From assembly GCA_034359265.1 (NCBI GenBank), contig CP136890.1, positions 102,697,501-102,761,500 on the forward strand: a stretch of DNA of 64,000 nt, given 5' to 3'. The translations under genes and the position numbers were made by a program. Source of the DNA: Canna indica (lineage: Eukaryota > Streptophyta > Magnoliopsida > Zingiberales > Cannaceae). The notes below the pieces were generated by a model. The model was not told where the DNA came from, ran no database searches, and saw only the letters and a program-made list of their open reading frames with translations. Numbering within the stretch: the first letter of the stretch is position 1; each line of letters begins with the position of its first letter. Of this stretch, positions 1 to 11,900 are shown piece by piece.

Positions 1-148
1 TGTGGAGATCGAGTCCAAGTGATTTAATTGGTGCCCTAATTAGTCATGCAAATCTTGTTTTTCTCACTAAACGGGATTTGAAGTTGGGATAATCTGATTG
101 CAGGGTTGAGAGCACGACGAGAAAGCTTTGACGGGAACGAGCACACAG

Positions 149-3100
149 ATGGAGAGATTGGGGGATTTTAAGCTTCCTCAGTTCTTCAATTATCCTCCTC
201 TCTTCACGTAGTCTTCCAAAGTCCAAACTACCTCTTGCAAGTAGCTTATTTATTCAATTTATTGATTTTTATTTCAGATGGAAAGCAATCATAAATTTTT
301 TGGAATCCTGTTATTGAGCTCTTCGTGAAGATCATTTTGCACTTTCCTTGAGTAACAGCTTCATTTTGACAGTGAATCCTGTTAAAGGCTAATCTCCGTG
401 TACTTACAATCTAGTATTTGCTTGATAAGATTTTTGTTGTTCTATCGTATTGTTGTCTATTTTATCCATCAGTTTCATGTTGTTCAAAGCGGCTCATGTT
501 TTAAAAAGCAATTTGTCAATTAAGCATAGTGATTTATTAAAATTTAAAACCTGTTTGTTATGAGACTACTCATTGGGAGCAATCTATCCTTCTATAAATT
601 GTATACAATTTTTCCATTAAATGACACCTTTTATCAGCTGGTGGAAAGACAAACAAGTAAGAGCATGTTTGTTTCATACGATAAAGGGGATAAGATAAGA
701 GATGAATTTATATGTATTGCTTGTTTTGGTGCATGGTTTAGAAGAATATAAAATTAATATTATATCTGATGTACACTGGATTTTAAAAATTCTTATCCAA
801 TTCTCCATCATTTAATATCCTATCCTATCCTATCCGGTAAAACAAACATACCATAATAGTAATAGAAGCATTTTAAATGCCATAGGTATAAGTAGAGATA
901 GGGACAGCTAAGTTGCAGGAAAACATCCACATTGTGGAGCGTCGACCCTAAATAGTTGGGTCTTTACGGCTTGTTGTATAGATCAACCACCTCTCTTTTT
1001 GTTAGAGCATATTATATATCTCAATACCACCTTCTCATGAACTAGCACACTTCCTACAAAACTACTCTCCTTGCAGAGTTCGTGTTATTCCTATTGGATT
1101 CGCTGTATGTAGGAGAACTACTATGCTTTCTATTTCCTGTCATCTGTAACCATGTCGAATGTAATATTTGGTAGTTGTGGTTGGAGCAAAGCAATTTATC
1201 TCCCTATTTTTGGGTATAATTTCCTGGATGCTATAAAATCTTCCTTATATCAATACATTGAATGATTACCATATCATGACTTTGCTCCCACTTCTGTACC
1301 TGTATTTTCTTGATAGCTTGATCTTTAGATGATTTTGGAATTTACCAGTAGCAAACTAGAGATTTTTTTTGACGGAAGTGGAGGGGACAGAGTCATACCA
1401 CTATCAAATTAGAGATACTGGTTGTTAGGCTACGAACTATGACGATTACTTGAGATTTGGTAGTCTAAGTAGATTGTTTAACTTGATGATGCATCTGTTC
1501 TCTTGGTTGTTGGAATCTTTCTTCGACATTATTGCTGTTATTTGTTATTTCGTAACTGTTTTATTGTTTCATAGGGTACATCCCTTGGTATGACAACCTC
1601 TTTTCTTGTTCTTGTTGTATGATACATCACTTGTAATAAACATGACGGGTTTACAAAAAGCAAATATCGTTCCAGTTGATTCTTTGATAAAATTTGATAT
1701 GTCCACTGACAAAAAAAAAGTAAAATATGTTTTCTGCAGTTAAACTTACTGGTTCTCATCATATTTACCACAATCTTAACTTCTTTTGCCTTCAGTTTGC
1801 AGCCTGTGAAGGAAACACGTGAGAAACAAGTGCAATTATGGAAAGAGTTGATACTTAGTTACTGCAGAAGTCAAAAGATTTTTTTGATTGGATTGGAAGA
1901 AGATTTTCCCCTATTTTCTAATCCAGTGATTGAAAGTTAGTGTATGACATAATGATTTCATATTTACTCCTATATACATAATGCATTATGTAACATCTTT
2001 CTCCTCCTTGCGCTCGGAAAAAGTATATATGATTCAGGCTGCTCATAGATTGCACTGAAGTGATTTTACCTAGATTTGTATCCAAGGATGAAAATAATCT
2101 GTCCATACAATTCTGGACATATGATTTTATCATGTCTAGTTGTTTCTTGATTCTGAGAAAGACTAATTCTTACAATGGATAATTGTAGGATCTTTAAGCC
2201 ATGAGGCAAGGGAGGTGTTTCTTTCTGCTCTAGTAAATGAAGGTTTGTTTTCTACTTCATAATTGAAGTCCAGTTACTTTGTCTTTCATTTTGTAGAAGC
2301 ACTGCTAACAAAATAGAACAAGATTATTCAACATTTTTTCCACATACAAAATTATTCTCTTTGACTTGCCTATTCCTCCCAGGTCGTGCAGAATGGATGG
2401 ATAAAGGCCATAGGAAATGTTTGATACTTTGGTTAAGAATCCAAGAGTGGGCTGATTACATTTTGAACTTTGTGAGTACAAGCTAAAGACATGACTGGTG
2501 AATAAGGAAAGCACGCTCACGGTTGCTTACTTTTTGCTTCTTCCTGCATTGTTTAGGTAAAGGAAAATGGATTTGAGGACAGCGTCATGACCATTGAAGA
2601 AATACGATCAGGAGTTGAAACGCGTGGGACTGGTAAATGTCAATCTAACTTTCTCAATGTGATACTTGACCTTCAGACAAGTTCTTTTGGAAAAATGTTC
2701 TAGTTTTAAAAAGGGTCAAACATGTCGGGCTACTTGTCTACACCATTGGGATTAAGGGATCATATTTCACATAAAAATAGTATTATGCTACTCGTCTCAT
2801 TTACCTGAGGCAGACACAGGCAACAATCATTTGATTAATTTTTGCATCACTTGTGGTTGATTGATGGTGCACCCTACATTGTCTTCACTTGGTATTTATG
2901 TGCATTTATGGTCTGTCTTTTTCACTAGATATGATACTATAGGATAGGATAACAAATGAGACAGTGTTGGAGTGTTGGATAAGATTTTTTTATCCCGTTG
3001 GATATTACATCAATTTTATATTATTCTAATCCCAACACCAAACAAACAAGCGATTAGAATTCATCCCATATATCCTTCTTCGTGAAACAAACATGCCCTT

Positions 3101-3657
3101 AGTTGACATTAGATGACAATGAGGTGGGACAGAGGGGGGATGGTGGAATTTCTTTTCCATCCCCGTCTTGGATTTCACATGTGGATTCATAATTTTAACT
3201 CCGTTCATTCCCTAAATATAATGGGTGAGGCAGGGCAAGTCCCATCTGAATTTGCCGAGGTGGTTTCTTTTTTGATGGAAACAGATCACCAATAGGTGCT
3301 CAGAGCTTTTCATTAGATCTGAAGAAAAAGAAAACATATAACTCAAAGACAGATGAAGAAAAGAAGCAACAAACCTATCAAAAGGGGATGGGAAGTTGAA
3401 AATTGTATTTGCTTTCTTTTTCATGATATTTCTTCATCTTTCTATACATTATATGATGTAATGCTTGTATCATGTTGCATTCTATTGATGCATTCTTATA
3501 CACTGACCCTCCTTGTACTTCTCTGATCTTTCCAGAGCTAGCGGGAATTGATCGTGGCTTGCTCTTGCGGGTTCTGAGATTATTGGAGCAGAAAGGTAAA
3601 GTAGCAATATTCAAAGGGACTTCAGCAGATGATGATGGAGTAAAATTTTCCGCCTAA
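149..3657 (+). CDS. VPS25: VPS25, ESCRT-II subunit (6 exons, 179 aa)
   Basis: Vacuolar protein sorting-associated protein 25. ESCRT-II (VPS22, VPS25, VPS36) acts on endosomes in sorting ubiquitinated membrane cargo into multivesicular bodies, and VPS25 recruits ESCRT-III. Exons read by hand: 149-207, 1796-1935, 2189-2242, 2383-2471, 2557-2632, 3536-3657. All introns are GT/AG, phases join cleanly, and the total is 540 nt. Seen in the protein: N-terminal FKLPQFFNYPP, then REKQVQLWKELIL and DFPLFSNPVIERSLS, then EWMDKGHRKCLILW and a C-terminal winged-helix end (LLRVLRLLEQKGKVAIFKG) finishing in GVKFSA. The 179 aa length is the usual plant length. The start is the first ATG in frame with the conserved N terminus. 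Intron 1 is long (about 1.6 kb) and holds a MITE; intron 5 holds a degraded relative. No disabling lesion is seen, so the gene looks intact. The promoter lies mostly off the left edge. Confidence 0.96.
661..853. mobile_element. Tourist-like MITE in VPS25 intron 1
   Basis: A 193-bp element with terminal inverted repeats (left GAGCATGTTTGTTTC; right end reads AAACAAACATACCA), flanked on both sides by the trinucleotide TAA (658-660 and 854-856). A TAA/TTA target duplication with a G-rich start is typical of Tourist/PIF-Harbinger MITEs. It is non-coding. The same family appears at 9868-10057 and, degraded, at about 2935-3098. Confidence 0.8.
2935..3098. mobile_element. degraded Tourist-like MITE in VPS25 intron 5
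   Basis: The right end is clear: AAACAAACATGCCC followed by TTA, matching the terminus of the element at 661-853. The left end is not a clean inverted match, so the start is approximate. The internal ATAGGATAGGATAA-type words are shared with the intron 1 copy. Confidence 0.5.
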
Positions 3658-4680
3658 TTTATATTGTGCTTTCAATGCCTATTATTGATTGTTTCCACTA
3701 TAATATGTAACTGAAAATGGAACTCTGATCCTTACCGAGCCTATTTAAATTTGATTGTATCTAAGAATGATACGTGCGAGGAGAGTTTATTATTCTGGGA
3801 GTTGTTGAAATATGAAATATGAGTATAAGAATATATAGTGTGTGATTGATTTATATTTATATAGTGTGATATCTTATCCTTGTTGATTTGGTATTAAGGT
3901 TGTCAAGAATTTCACGCCAAAGTCTAACTAATCAAATAGTATGATATGATTATCATTAATATCTAATATCAACGTCATCATCATTCATGAATTTTAAAGC
4001 TAAAAAAATATCTAAAAAATTGATCGATATAAGCACATATATCTAGTTATCTACTAACTGGGACTTCAATTAAAAACACAACAATGTTCTTAAGAAGACA
4101 ATGACACCCCACAATTAATTTATTAAGATAATAGAATATGTAATATACACAATAGAAATATATCACACACTATACTTTGACACCCCTATTTATTAAGATG
4201 CATTCTTATTTATTTAATTACTTTTATTTTTAATTAGGGTAAGCTTTTTTAGTTTAATTGAATTACTAAAGTTATTTTAAATTAATTTGAAGTACATCAA
4301 TTATTTTAACTAAATTTAACTACATCAATTAATTTTAATTAAATAATATTTTTAATTAAAATTAATTAATTTTTAATGATAATATCAGAGAACAAAACTT
4401 GTGATAATTTTAGTTACTTTAAATTTCTTAATTTTCAAAATTAAATTAAATTAAACTACATAAGTTTGTTTTAACTAAATTTTTTATGTTAACATTAATT
4501 AAATTATTTGTCTTAATTTTTAATTATTATTGGATCACTTAATTGTTTAAAATACATCAAATTACTTAGGTAAATATAGATGAGTTAATTTTCAATAATT
4601 TCATAATATAGTTAATAGTAGCAGATATTTATAAAAATAATTTTTATAATATTTTTTAAATTAGTAAAATTTGATGTGTA
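3658..4680. other. intergenic, AT-rich, no gene seen
   Basis: VPS25 3' flank followed by very AT-rich DNA dominated by degenerate TTAATTAA/AATTAAAT words from about 4190. No coding, RNA or transposon signature could be supported. Confidence 0.6.
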
Positions 4681-4967
4681 TTTAAATCTTATTTAATATT
4701 TTTTTATTTTAATCACTCTCTTCATACATCCAAAATCAACGCAGTGCATGTTTTGCCAAATAATAAATCTCAAATATGTTTATTTGTATATTTTCTTCTC
4801 AAATCGATTTTTCTAAATGAGTGAGTTTGATTAAAAATTGAAAAAAAAAAGAGTGAAACCATACAAGAAATGGATGAACATAGTAAAAAAAAAGAATGTT
4901 TCTAACTAGAAAGTGATTAATTTTAAAAGGAAAAAGAAAGAAAAGAAAACTTTGATATGCAATTTAA
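4681..4967. repeat. direct repeat copy A (left of 7SL locus)
   Basis: The 170 bp from 4681 (starting TTTAAATCTTATTTAAT) recurs from 6734 with few differences, and the 3' end (AAAGAAAACTTTGATATGC) recurs at about 6912-6935. Copy A has about 75 bp between these two blocks that is absent from copy B. The pair brackets the 7SL RNA gene. Confidence 0.8.
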
Positions 4968-6090
4968 AAGGGTAAGGTCGTTTCCTACTCTTTCTCTCTT
5001 TCTCCTCTTCCTTTATTCTATTTTGGCATTCCAAATTCTCATTTTTTATGTCTCCAATATTTTTGTATATGACTTCCAGAGGCAGAGAATAATATCTTTT
5101 TGCATGCAGACAAACCCACTCCACCAATAAAATCTTCTCCAACGTACGTAGTTATATGCATGCAGTATAAATATATATATATATATATATAAATCATTAT
5201 TTAATTGCTCCAACTTCTTGAAGATGACACACAAACTACCAAGCTAGCTTCTTTAACGAGATCAGCAAATATATTAATTAGTGAGTTTGTACGTAGTCCC
5301 ACGCATGTGATATGTGTTTGTCGTGTAATGTTGAAGTCATTCATCATTTCATGGAGGTTGCTATAATTGTAGCTACCTTCTCCATTTAGCTCAGTTAATT
5401 AGGGTAAATTAAAGAGTACATTCTTTACTCCAAATTAACCCATAAATTTTTTTACCAAGATGTACTGCATGCTTCCTCAAGATGCACTGCAACTATATAT
5501 ATTACTTTTTCATAGGTGTTTAATCCTGTAGCCCAGCGTGAATTCTGTTCATCTATCTCATATACGTTTGATGATATATCTTCACAGGTGTTTAATCCTG
5601 TAACCCAGCATGAATTGATCTGTTCATCTATCTCATGTTTGGTTTTTGGTTTCGAAGTGGGAACGTCGCCTTCTGTGCTCTGCTTCATGTTTTGAGCGCC
5701 TGTTTTTTTGTTTTCTCTTGTGTACGTTCTCTATAATTGACACTAGTTCTGTAAATTTTTGTTTCATCTATATATCATCTTGGTTGGGGCTTTAGTTTAC
5801 CCTCCCAGTTTGCACTTGAATAAAGAAAACTGAGAAGCTCTTTTTCTCGTTGGATGCCATTTTTTCCGCAGCAGCAGAAGCTTAATTTGTTATGTTCTTG
5901 GTCTTTTTACAAGAAAAGGTCCTTCCAATTTCAAAAGTATTATGTGTAGCAGCTAAATTAGATTGTTAACCTGCTCGTAGATCTCTCCGGCACACAATGG
6001 AATAATAGAATAAAGCTCAAGTCTTTTTCATTGTGCAAAGCAACATATATCTTGCAGTTAAAATTCCATTGTACTGATGTAGGGGGTCGC
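4968..6090. other. intergenic segment between direct repeat A and 7SL promoter
   Basis: No protein or RNA gene recognised. Contains a (TA)n run near 5168-5190, a tandem duplication at 5514-5640 and polypyrimidine-rich stretches. The reverse-strand open frame at 5452-5688 only translates the tandem duplication and matches nothing I know. Confidence 0.5.
5514..5640. repeat. 72-bp tandem duplication
   Basis: The word AGGTGTTTAATCCTGTAGCC and its downstream context (…GTTCATCTATCTCAT) occur at 5514 and again at 5586 with small differences, giving two copies with a 72-bp period; the second is cut short near 5640. No function inferred. Confidence 0.75.
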
Positions 6091-6098
6091 CATATTTT

Positions 6099-6140
6099 GT
6101 CCCACATCGACTACTTATAATATTTTGCGGCATTTATATT
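6099..6140 (+). promoter_or_regulatory. plant Pol III snRNA-type promoter (USE + TATA)
   Basis: Upstream sequence element GTCCCACATCG at 6099-6109 matches the plant snRNA USE consensus RTCCCACATCG. A TATA-like TTTATATT at 6133-6140 begins 30 bp before the first 7SL nucleotide. The gap between USE and TATA is 23 bp, which is the spacing known to specify Pol III in plants (Pol II snRNA genes have about ten more bases). The promoter therefore looks intact. Confidence 0.85.
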
Positions 6141-6162
6141 ACTCTTTGGGTGCGCCTTGAAC

Positions 6163-6464
6163 GCCGAGCCAAGTAGCGCTGGCTTGTGACCCGAGCGGGG
6201 GCAATAGAGTGGTGGAATGGTGTGCTCATTCTGGTGGACAGGGGGACTCGTGCTTGATCTGGCCTGCCCGTTCCAAGTTAGGCAGTGGACTCTTGTGGCT
6301 GTGGCGAAGGCTTGAGTCACACGAGTCGTAGAGTGGAGGGCACCGCGTCAGGCTGGCTTCACAGAGCAGCGAACACCTCCCACTCTTAACGGTGGAAGGA
6401 TCACAGGCCAATGCCCGATTCGCCCAATAAGACCATCAGAATCCGCATTCATTAGACCACCATT
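6163..6464 (+). ncRNA. 7SL RNA of the signal recognition particle
   Basis: The RNA scaffold of the SRP, which targets nascent secretory proteins to the ER. The 5' end GCCGAGCCAAGTAGCG, followed by CTTGTGACCCGAGCGGGGGC, has the plant 7SL Alu-domain signature. Further in, GGCGAAGGCTTGAGTCAC and GTCAGGCTGG…AGAGCAGCG resemble the S domain with the helix 8 SRP54-binding region. Length to the T run is about 302 nt, normal for plants. The USE/TATA promoter lies upstream at the correct distance and an oligo-T terminator follows, so I infer an active Pol III gene rather than a pseudogene. The 3' end is set by the T run and is accurate to a few bases only. The locus sits between two direct repeats (4681-4967 and 6734-6941). 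Confidence 0.88.
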
Positions 6465-6468
6465 TTTT
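6463..6468 (+). terminator. Pol III oligo-T terminator of 7SL
   Basis: Run of six T residues directly after the end of the 7SL RNA body, as expected for Pol III termination. Confidence 0.75.
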
Positions 6469-6733
6469 ATTTCAATAAACTCAAATAACCCGTTCCGTCA
6501 CCGATTGCAGTCGGTGTTAATTATGTCGTGGCCCAATAGGCAGTTGATTTGTAACGGGCATTTATAACCGCTACATCCTCGTTATTGTTACGCCCTTCAT
6601 CCAATTTGCAAATTCCAACGGATACATGACTACATGGTGTATGTAATTTTATTTATATTTTCTTCCGAGCTAAAAAGACTTCCACCGTCGAAGAGAGAAT
6701 CCACACTCTTCTCTCTTCGCACATTTATTTATA

Positions 6734-6941
6734 TTTAAATCTTATTTAATATATTTTTTATTTTAATCACTCTCTTCGTACATCCAAAATCAACCCAGTG
6801 CATGTTTTGCCAAATAATAAATCTCAAATATATTTATTTGTATATTGTCTTCTCAAATCGATTTTTTTAAATGTGTGAGTTTGATTAAAAAATGAAAAAA
6901 AAAAATAGAAAGAAAAGAAAACTTTGATATGCAATTTAATA
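6734..6941. repeat. direct repeat copy B (right of 7SL locus)
   Basis: Second copy of the 4681-4967 repeat in the same orientation, with an internal deletion. The central part (ACATCCAAAATCAAC, GTGCATGTTTTGCCAAATAA) is nearly identical in both. Confidence 0.8.
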
Positions 6942-7820
6942 TTAAGAGTCATGGGCATGGACATCAGTTAGTGCAATCGAAATCGACTTTATCAAAATTT
7001 TATTTGATTGATAGTATATTAAAAATATTGCACTCCTTGTTAGGGTTTCGGCTTCGCCACTGTTGTTAATGGCATGTCATTATCACATATTCGACGGTTT
7101 TATGAACACGATAATGCTCTTAGTTAAATTCTAGGCGAGTTGTACAAAATATAACGATATTTTATATATATATATATTCATTCTGGTCATTACATGCTAC
7201 CCTTCTATCTTTTGCTAAAATTAATATGCAAAGTAATTAAAATTCAGTCAAATGGTGGTTGATTTGTCCATAATGGTATCAAATTGTATTAAAGTTCTAC
7301 TTTTTATTCCTTGTTGAACCATAATAGACCACTTTATCAAGATTCTAGAAGGATGATCTATCACAATATCATAGTCTAATTTTCAACTCTTTATTGCGCA
7401 TTTTAATACAACTAAATATAAAAATTTTGCATCAATTTCTTGAAACTAGAATATTTTTAATGAAAATTATTAGATTTGGAATATAATTACTCGAATTCTC
7501 GTATCCAAAACTTAAAATTTATAATACTTATTTTATCCCTCATCAAAAATTTTTAGGAAAAATATAAATGATTTGACTAAAATGTGCAAGCAAGGATTTT
7601 TAATAAAAAGCAATCAAAATAGTTTTAATGAAAATTTCCAAAACTGGATTGTGGTTGATGATCTATCAAAATTTTACTTTTTGGTTGCTCATTCTAATAA
7701 AATTAAATATAGATATTTTAAAGCAATCGATCGAAACTAGAATAACTTTAATGGAAGTTCAAGGTCCAAAATTGAATTTAATTCGTCGGATTGACGATCA
7801 GATAAATGATTCTTTATAGA
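6942..7820. other. intergenic, no gene seen
   Basis: AT-rich DNA without a recognisable gene. The words TTGCACTCC and GGCTTCGCCACTG near 7030-7062 look like transposon end fragments, but no partner end or target duplication was found. Confidence 0.5.
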
Positions 7821-7825
7821 TACGG

Positions 7826-8069
7826 GCGTGGTTCACTGCTCAATGGGCAGCATGATTAGCCAATTGAAAACATAATTGAAAACCTAATTTAAAAGAAAAA
7901 TATCAAGCACAATGAAATTGATTCGCCAAAGAGCTAGTTGTCTGCTCTCCAGAATATCAATTAGGATTTTATTGTCGGAGTCCGACGTGAAAGAAGAAAT
8001 CTGGTTTTCAACAGCAACTTCTATTGCTTTCTGGAGTAAAATAAGCAGCAACAAAAATACAATTGCCAA
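7826..8069 (-). pseudogene. LINE RNase H-like domain relic
   Basis: On the reverse strand the translation reads AIEVAVENQISSF…DSDNKILIDIL…LWRINFIVLDI, the pattern of the RNase H-like (RVT_3) domain at the 3' end of plant non-LTR retrotransposon polyproteins. Past its 3' end the bases at 7830-7860 encode a broken version of the usual …AAH-VAN… motif. A related relic lies at 39850-40512. Only this domain survives, so it is a dead fragment. Confidence 0.6.
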
Positions 8070-8670
8070 GATTGTTTTGAAGATGTCCTGTATTTGTGGA
8101 ATATAATTACTTGAATTTCCAAATTCAAAATTTAAAATTCATAATAATCGTTTTATATCTCATTTAGAGTCTTTAATGCGTTAAAGACCTTTACAAACAA
8201 ATAAAATTAATACTACGTACTCTAGGTTCCAAATCCGAAGATCTTCAACCAACGGCATTTCGATTTTGAAAATTTTTATTAAAGTTATTCCCGTTTCACA
8301 AAATTGTTAAAAAATTATTTTAATTTATGATTTTCCAATGATACTCAAACAGAGTCCAATGCGAGGTATATTTTAGAAGGATGGTATATTCTCATTTGCT
8401 TTTTTTTTTTAATTAAAAAAAACCCTTACATGCACATTTTAGTCAAACCAATTATTATTATCCCAGGATTGAGTCAATTCACATCTCTATATGGACTAAA
8501 CTCATCATCCCATTCCTATTTTGCTGGAACGGTATTCGCTGCTCATCATCGGATCCGGATTTTATTTCTAGTGGCTTCCAGGATGAGTCCTTCGTGGCCA
8601 TTCAAATTCCCCCGCGCCCCCCAATCCGCCGTTAAATCCGAAACACAAAACAGCTTTTTCCTCTCTTGAT

Positions 8671-8734
8671 GACGTGGGTAATGACGATTAGGCTCTTCCT
8701 GTGCTTCGCCAGCCTACACGTGGTCTTACGTGGC
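8671..8734. promoter_or_regulatory. cluster of ACGT-core elements upstream of MTM1-like gene
   Basis: Three ACGT cores lie 167-230 bp upstream of the carrier's ATG: GACGTGGG at 8671-8678, a perfect G-box CACGTG at 8717-8722 and ACGTGGC at 8728-8734. Such cores bind bZIP/bHLH factors (ABRE/G-box type). A regulatory role is inferred from sequence only. Confidence 0.45.
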
Positions 8735-8900
8735 CCCACATTCGTGGATGCCGACTGACTTGGCCTGCTCTCCGCCTCTTCTATATATATATATATTATA
8801 TTATATTTTCATGCCGTTTCTTTTTTGTTCCTCTCTTTTCCTGATTTCCTCGCTAGGGTTTGAATAGTCTGTCAACCACGAAGAAACAGAGAGGTGACAA

Positions 8901-11900
8901 ATGGTGGGTTGCTCGAGGAGCGGGTGGCCCAAATGGCTCACCGCCGCCACGAGGGTCGACTTCGACGGGGCGTCACCGCCCAATGCATCGAAGCAGGACG
9001 CCGCCTCCAAACCGGTGGTGTCCTCCGCGTCCCACATCGGATCGTCTTACTCGGAATCTTTGACGGGCCTCGCTGAGAGGGCACTCTCCGCAGCGGGAGC
9101 CGCCTTCATCTCCGCCATCCTGGTGAACCCCCTCGACGTTGCAAAGGTGGATCTAGACTTCTGTTTGGCTTCTTTCCTGTTGGTTTTTGGCTTTTTTTGT
9201 CAACACATTTTTCACCTGGCTTTTTCATCTCGTTCCTCTTTGATCCTCTTGTGTCATTTTTTGGCTGGGGGCCTCCGTCCTTGTTTCTCCTTGCAATTGC
9301 GGATTTGCGTTTCATTTCTGGGCTTTCTGATGTTTAAAATTGAGCATTTAGTGAAAAGGAAGTTTTCTTTTGTGCCCGGTTACTTTTGGATCCTGAAAGC
9401 TATCTCACCTGATGATTGCAGACGAGGTTGCAAGCGCAGGCAGCTGGAGTTGAATACTATCCTACGCAGTACCAGTACGGAAGACAAATGGCATCCGTTG
9501 GTCTAGGCACGGTATGTTCTTACCTATAATTTTCTTCCACCAACTTGATCTTATTCGTCTGGTTAACGAACATGCGTTAAACATTTCCTGACGTAAATTG
9601 GGTGCTCCTAACAGGAGATCATTTTCCATGGTGATAACTCGAATTTTTTAATTGAAGTTCAACTTTGTGGATTCCATTGGACTGTATCTACTGTTTTTCA
9701 ATATTAGGCTAATTGGAGTTCAATAATTTCAAAATGAAGACTATGTGTTATTCATACTGTTAATTATAGAATAGTACAAATAACATATATAGGAAGTAAT
9801 GAATTAAATCCAAAACAATAGATTTGATAATATATTACTAAAATTAGAACTGATTTGAAAGCATTAATAGCGCATTTGTTTCTCGAGATATTACTGGTGG
9901 ACAAATCCTATCCGTCGTTTGCTACGAGCTTTGGATATCATTTAAGTTGGATATGACCGTATTTGGTTATAATGAGATATATCCTACGTGATTCTTATCC
10001 TAGTTAATTCCAACTGAACTTCCGTCTGAAATCCTATCATGCAAAACAAACGCGCCATAACAGAATTAGGAAATTGAATTGATGATTTGGTAGTATCTTA
10101 ATAAGGTTAGGGAATATTTGACAATAAAGTAGTAAGGTCAGATATTATCTAGAAATATACTGAAGACTTTCCTTGATTTCTTTCTCAATCCGTCATTTTT
10201 ATCTGACCTTGCTTTGTAACTTCTCTTATGTTGTGGTAAATTTGGGGCTTGGTAAGGCAAATGTAGTAGGTCCCTTCCACTTTTATATTTTAACACAAGT
10301 AATTGATCAAATGGAAGAGTAATTTGTCATGGTTATGAATTGATATTGAATCATAATTTACTCAAACAATTTATAAACAATTAAAATCTCAAGGGCATTG
10401 GAGGTGCAGGTGATTCAATTAGTTAAACAACAAATAATCCTAATAAAATCTTGAGCAAGAAGATATCAAAAAGTTGGGATGATCTACCTCTATATTGCCT
10501 TGCCAAATCCCTAGGTTTTATCCCTCACCCTTCCCAACTCTACTACAAAATTGGATAAAGTATAAAAGGATGTCATATATAACGAGGAGTGGTTGACGAA
10601 TTGACAACGAACGAACATGGAAGACCTTCAATGACATTTCCAATTAAGCCATAACCTAATTATTACACTGCCTAATGTTCTCTAAGATACTACCAAATCA
10701 TTTGATTTAATTTAATTTCTTAACCATATTCAATATTAATGCTTTCAAATCAATGGCCTTAATTTACTTTTCTAATTTTATTAAAATACTACCAAAATGA
10801 ATTACTTTGATATAATCAATTCCTTCATATATATATGCTTTTCTATGTTAAATGTTAATATTATGAACAATACTATGCTAAAGTTGACGCTGATGCTTGA
10901 AATCCTAATTTGGTCCTATATGGTCAATAACTATAGTTTATACTTGCTCACTATACGAGAATGTTCTTTTATTATCTTGTTTCAAACAATGTGGTTGTTG
11001 AATATAGTAAGTATCTTGATATATGTCTATGCATTTTATTTTCTGAGTATTAGCATGTTGAAGCCTTCTTTGGTCCATATTGAATCATAGGATTCACATT
11101 GGGTTGGTTTTTATGGTAGTGCTAGTTTAATGTGCGCCTTGTGCTAAACATGCCATTTCGTAGTTCCTAAATGGTAGTCGTGACATAAAGTATGCTTTTT
11201 CATGCCAAATATTTTAAGAGTTACTTTTGAGATTGACATTGCTAAATTCCATTGTAGTGGCTGTTCGCATACTTTATCTGACCATTATCATCAGTTAAGT
11301 TATTTGTGTTTTTTCTTTTTTCATATGATTTTTTATCCTAATGTGAATTTTTTATCTGCCCAGACATTTTCAGATTTTAGATGCTCCCCATCCTGCACTC
11401 GTGCCACAGTATTTGGAATTGGTTCTGAGCCAGTTTGTCCTCCTGATTGTTTCCACTATAAGGGAACTGTTGATGTTATATACAAAGTTGTTAGACAAGT
11501 AAGTAAACACGTCCACAGATGACTAGGTGGTGACTTTTGTAAGATTATCTGACTATGAGATATCTTTACCTTAATGTTGAACTGCAGGAAGGTTTTGCTA
11601 GGTTATGGAGGGGTACAAATGCAGGTTTAGCATTGGCTATACCGACTGTGAGTTTCCACTGTCACTGCCATAACAGCATAGATTTTCTACATGACATCAT
11701 GTTTCTTCTTTTTCTTTTATCTAATAATATTTATCTATAGGATATATTATAAGTACTATCTTATACAATATAAAGATTTTATTTGTGACTATTTTTTTTA
11801 TTATTTATCTTGTGGATATTAAATGTAGCAATTTTAGTATGAGATTATTCCAATCAATCTCCTCTTAGCTATTATAATTTTGACGTTCTATTTTTTGCAT

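Noticed and set aside
5452..5688. Reverse-strand ORF with internal duplication (EIDEQ…TGLNT)
   Set aside because: It only translates the 72-bp tandem duplication; no homology, splice or promoter support.
6111..6411. Reverse-strand ORFs over the 7SL gene
   Set aside because: The sequence is explained by the 7SL RNA on the forward strand; no protein similarity.
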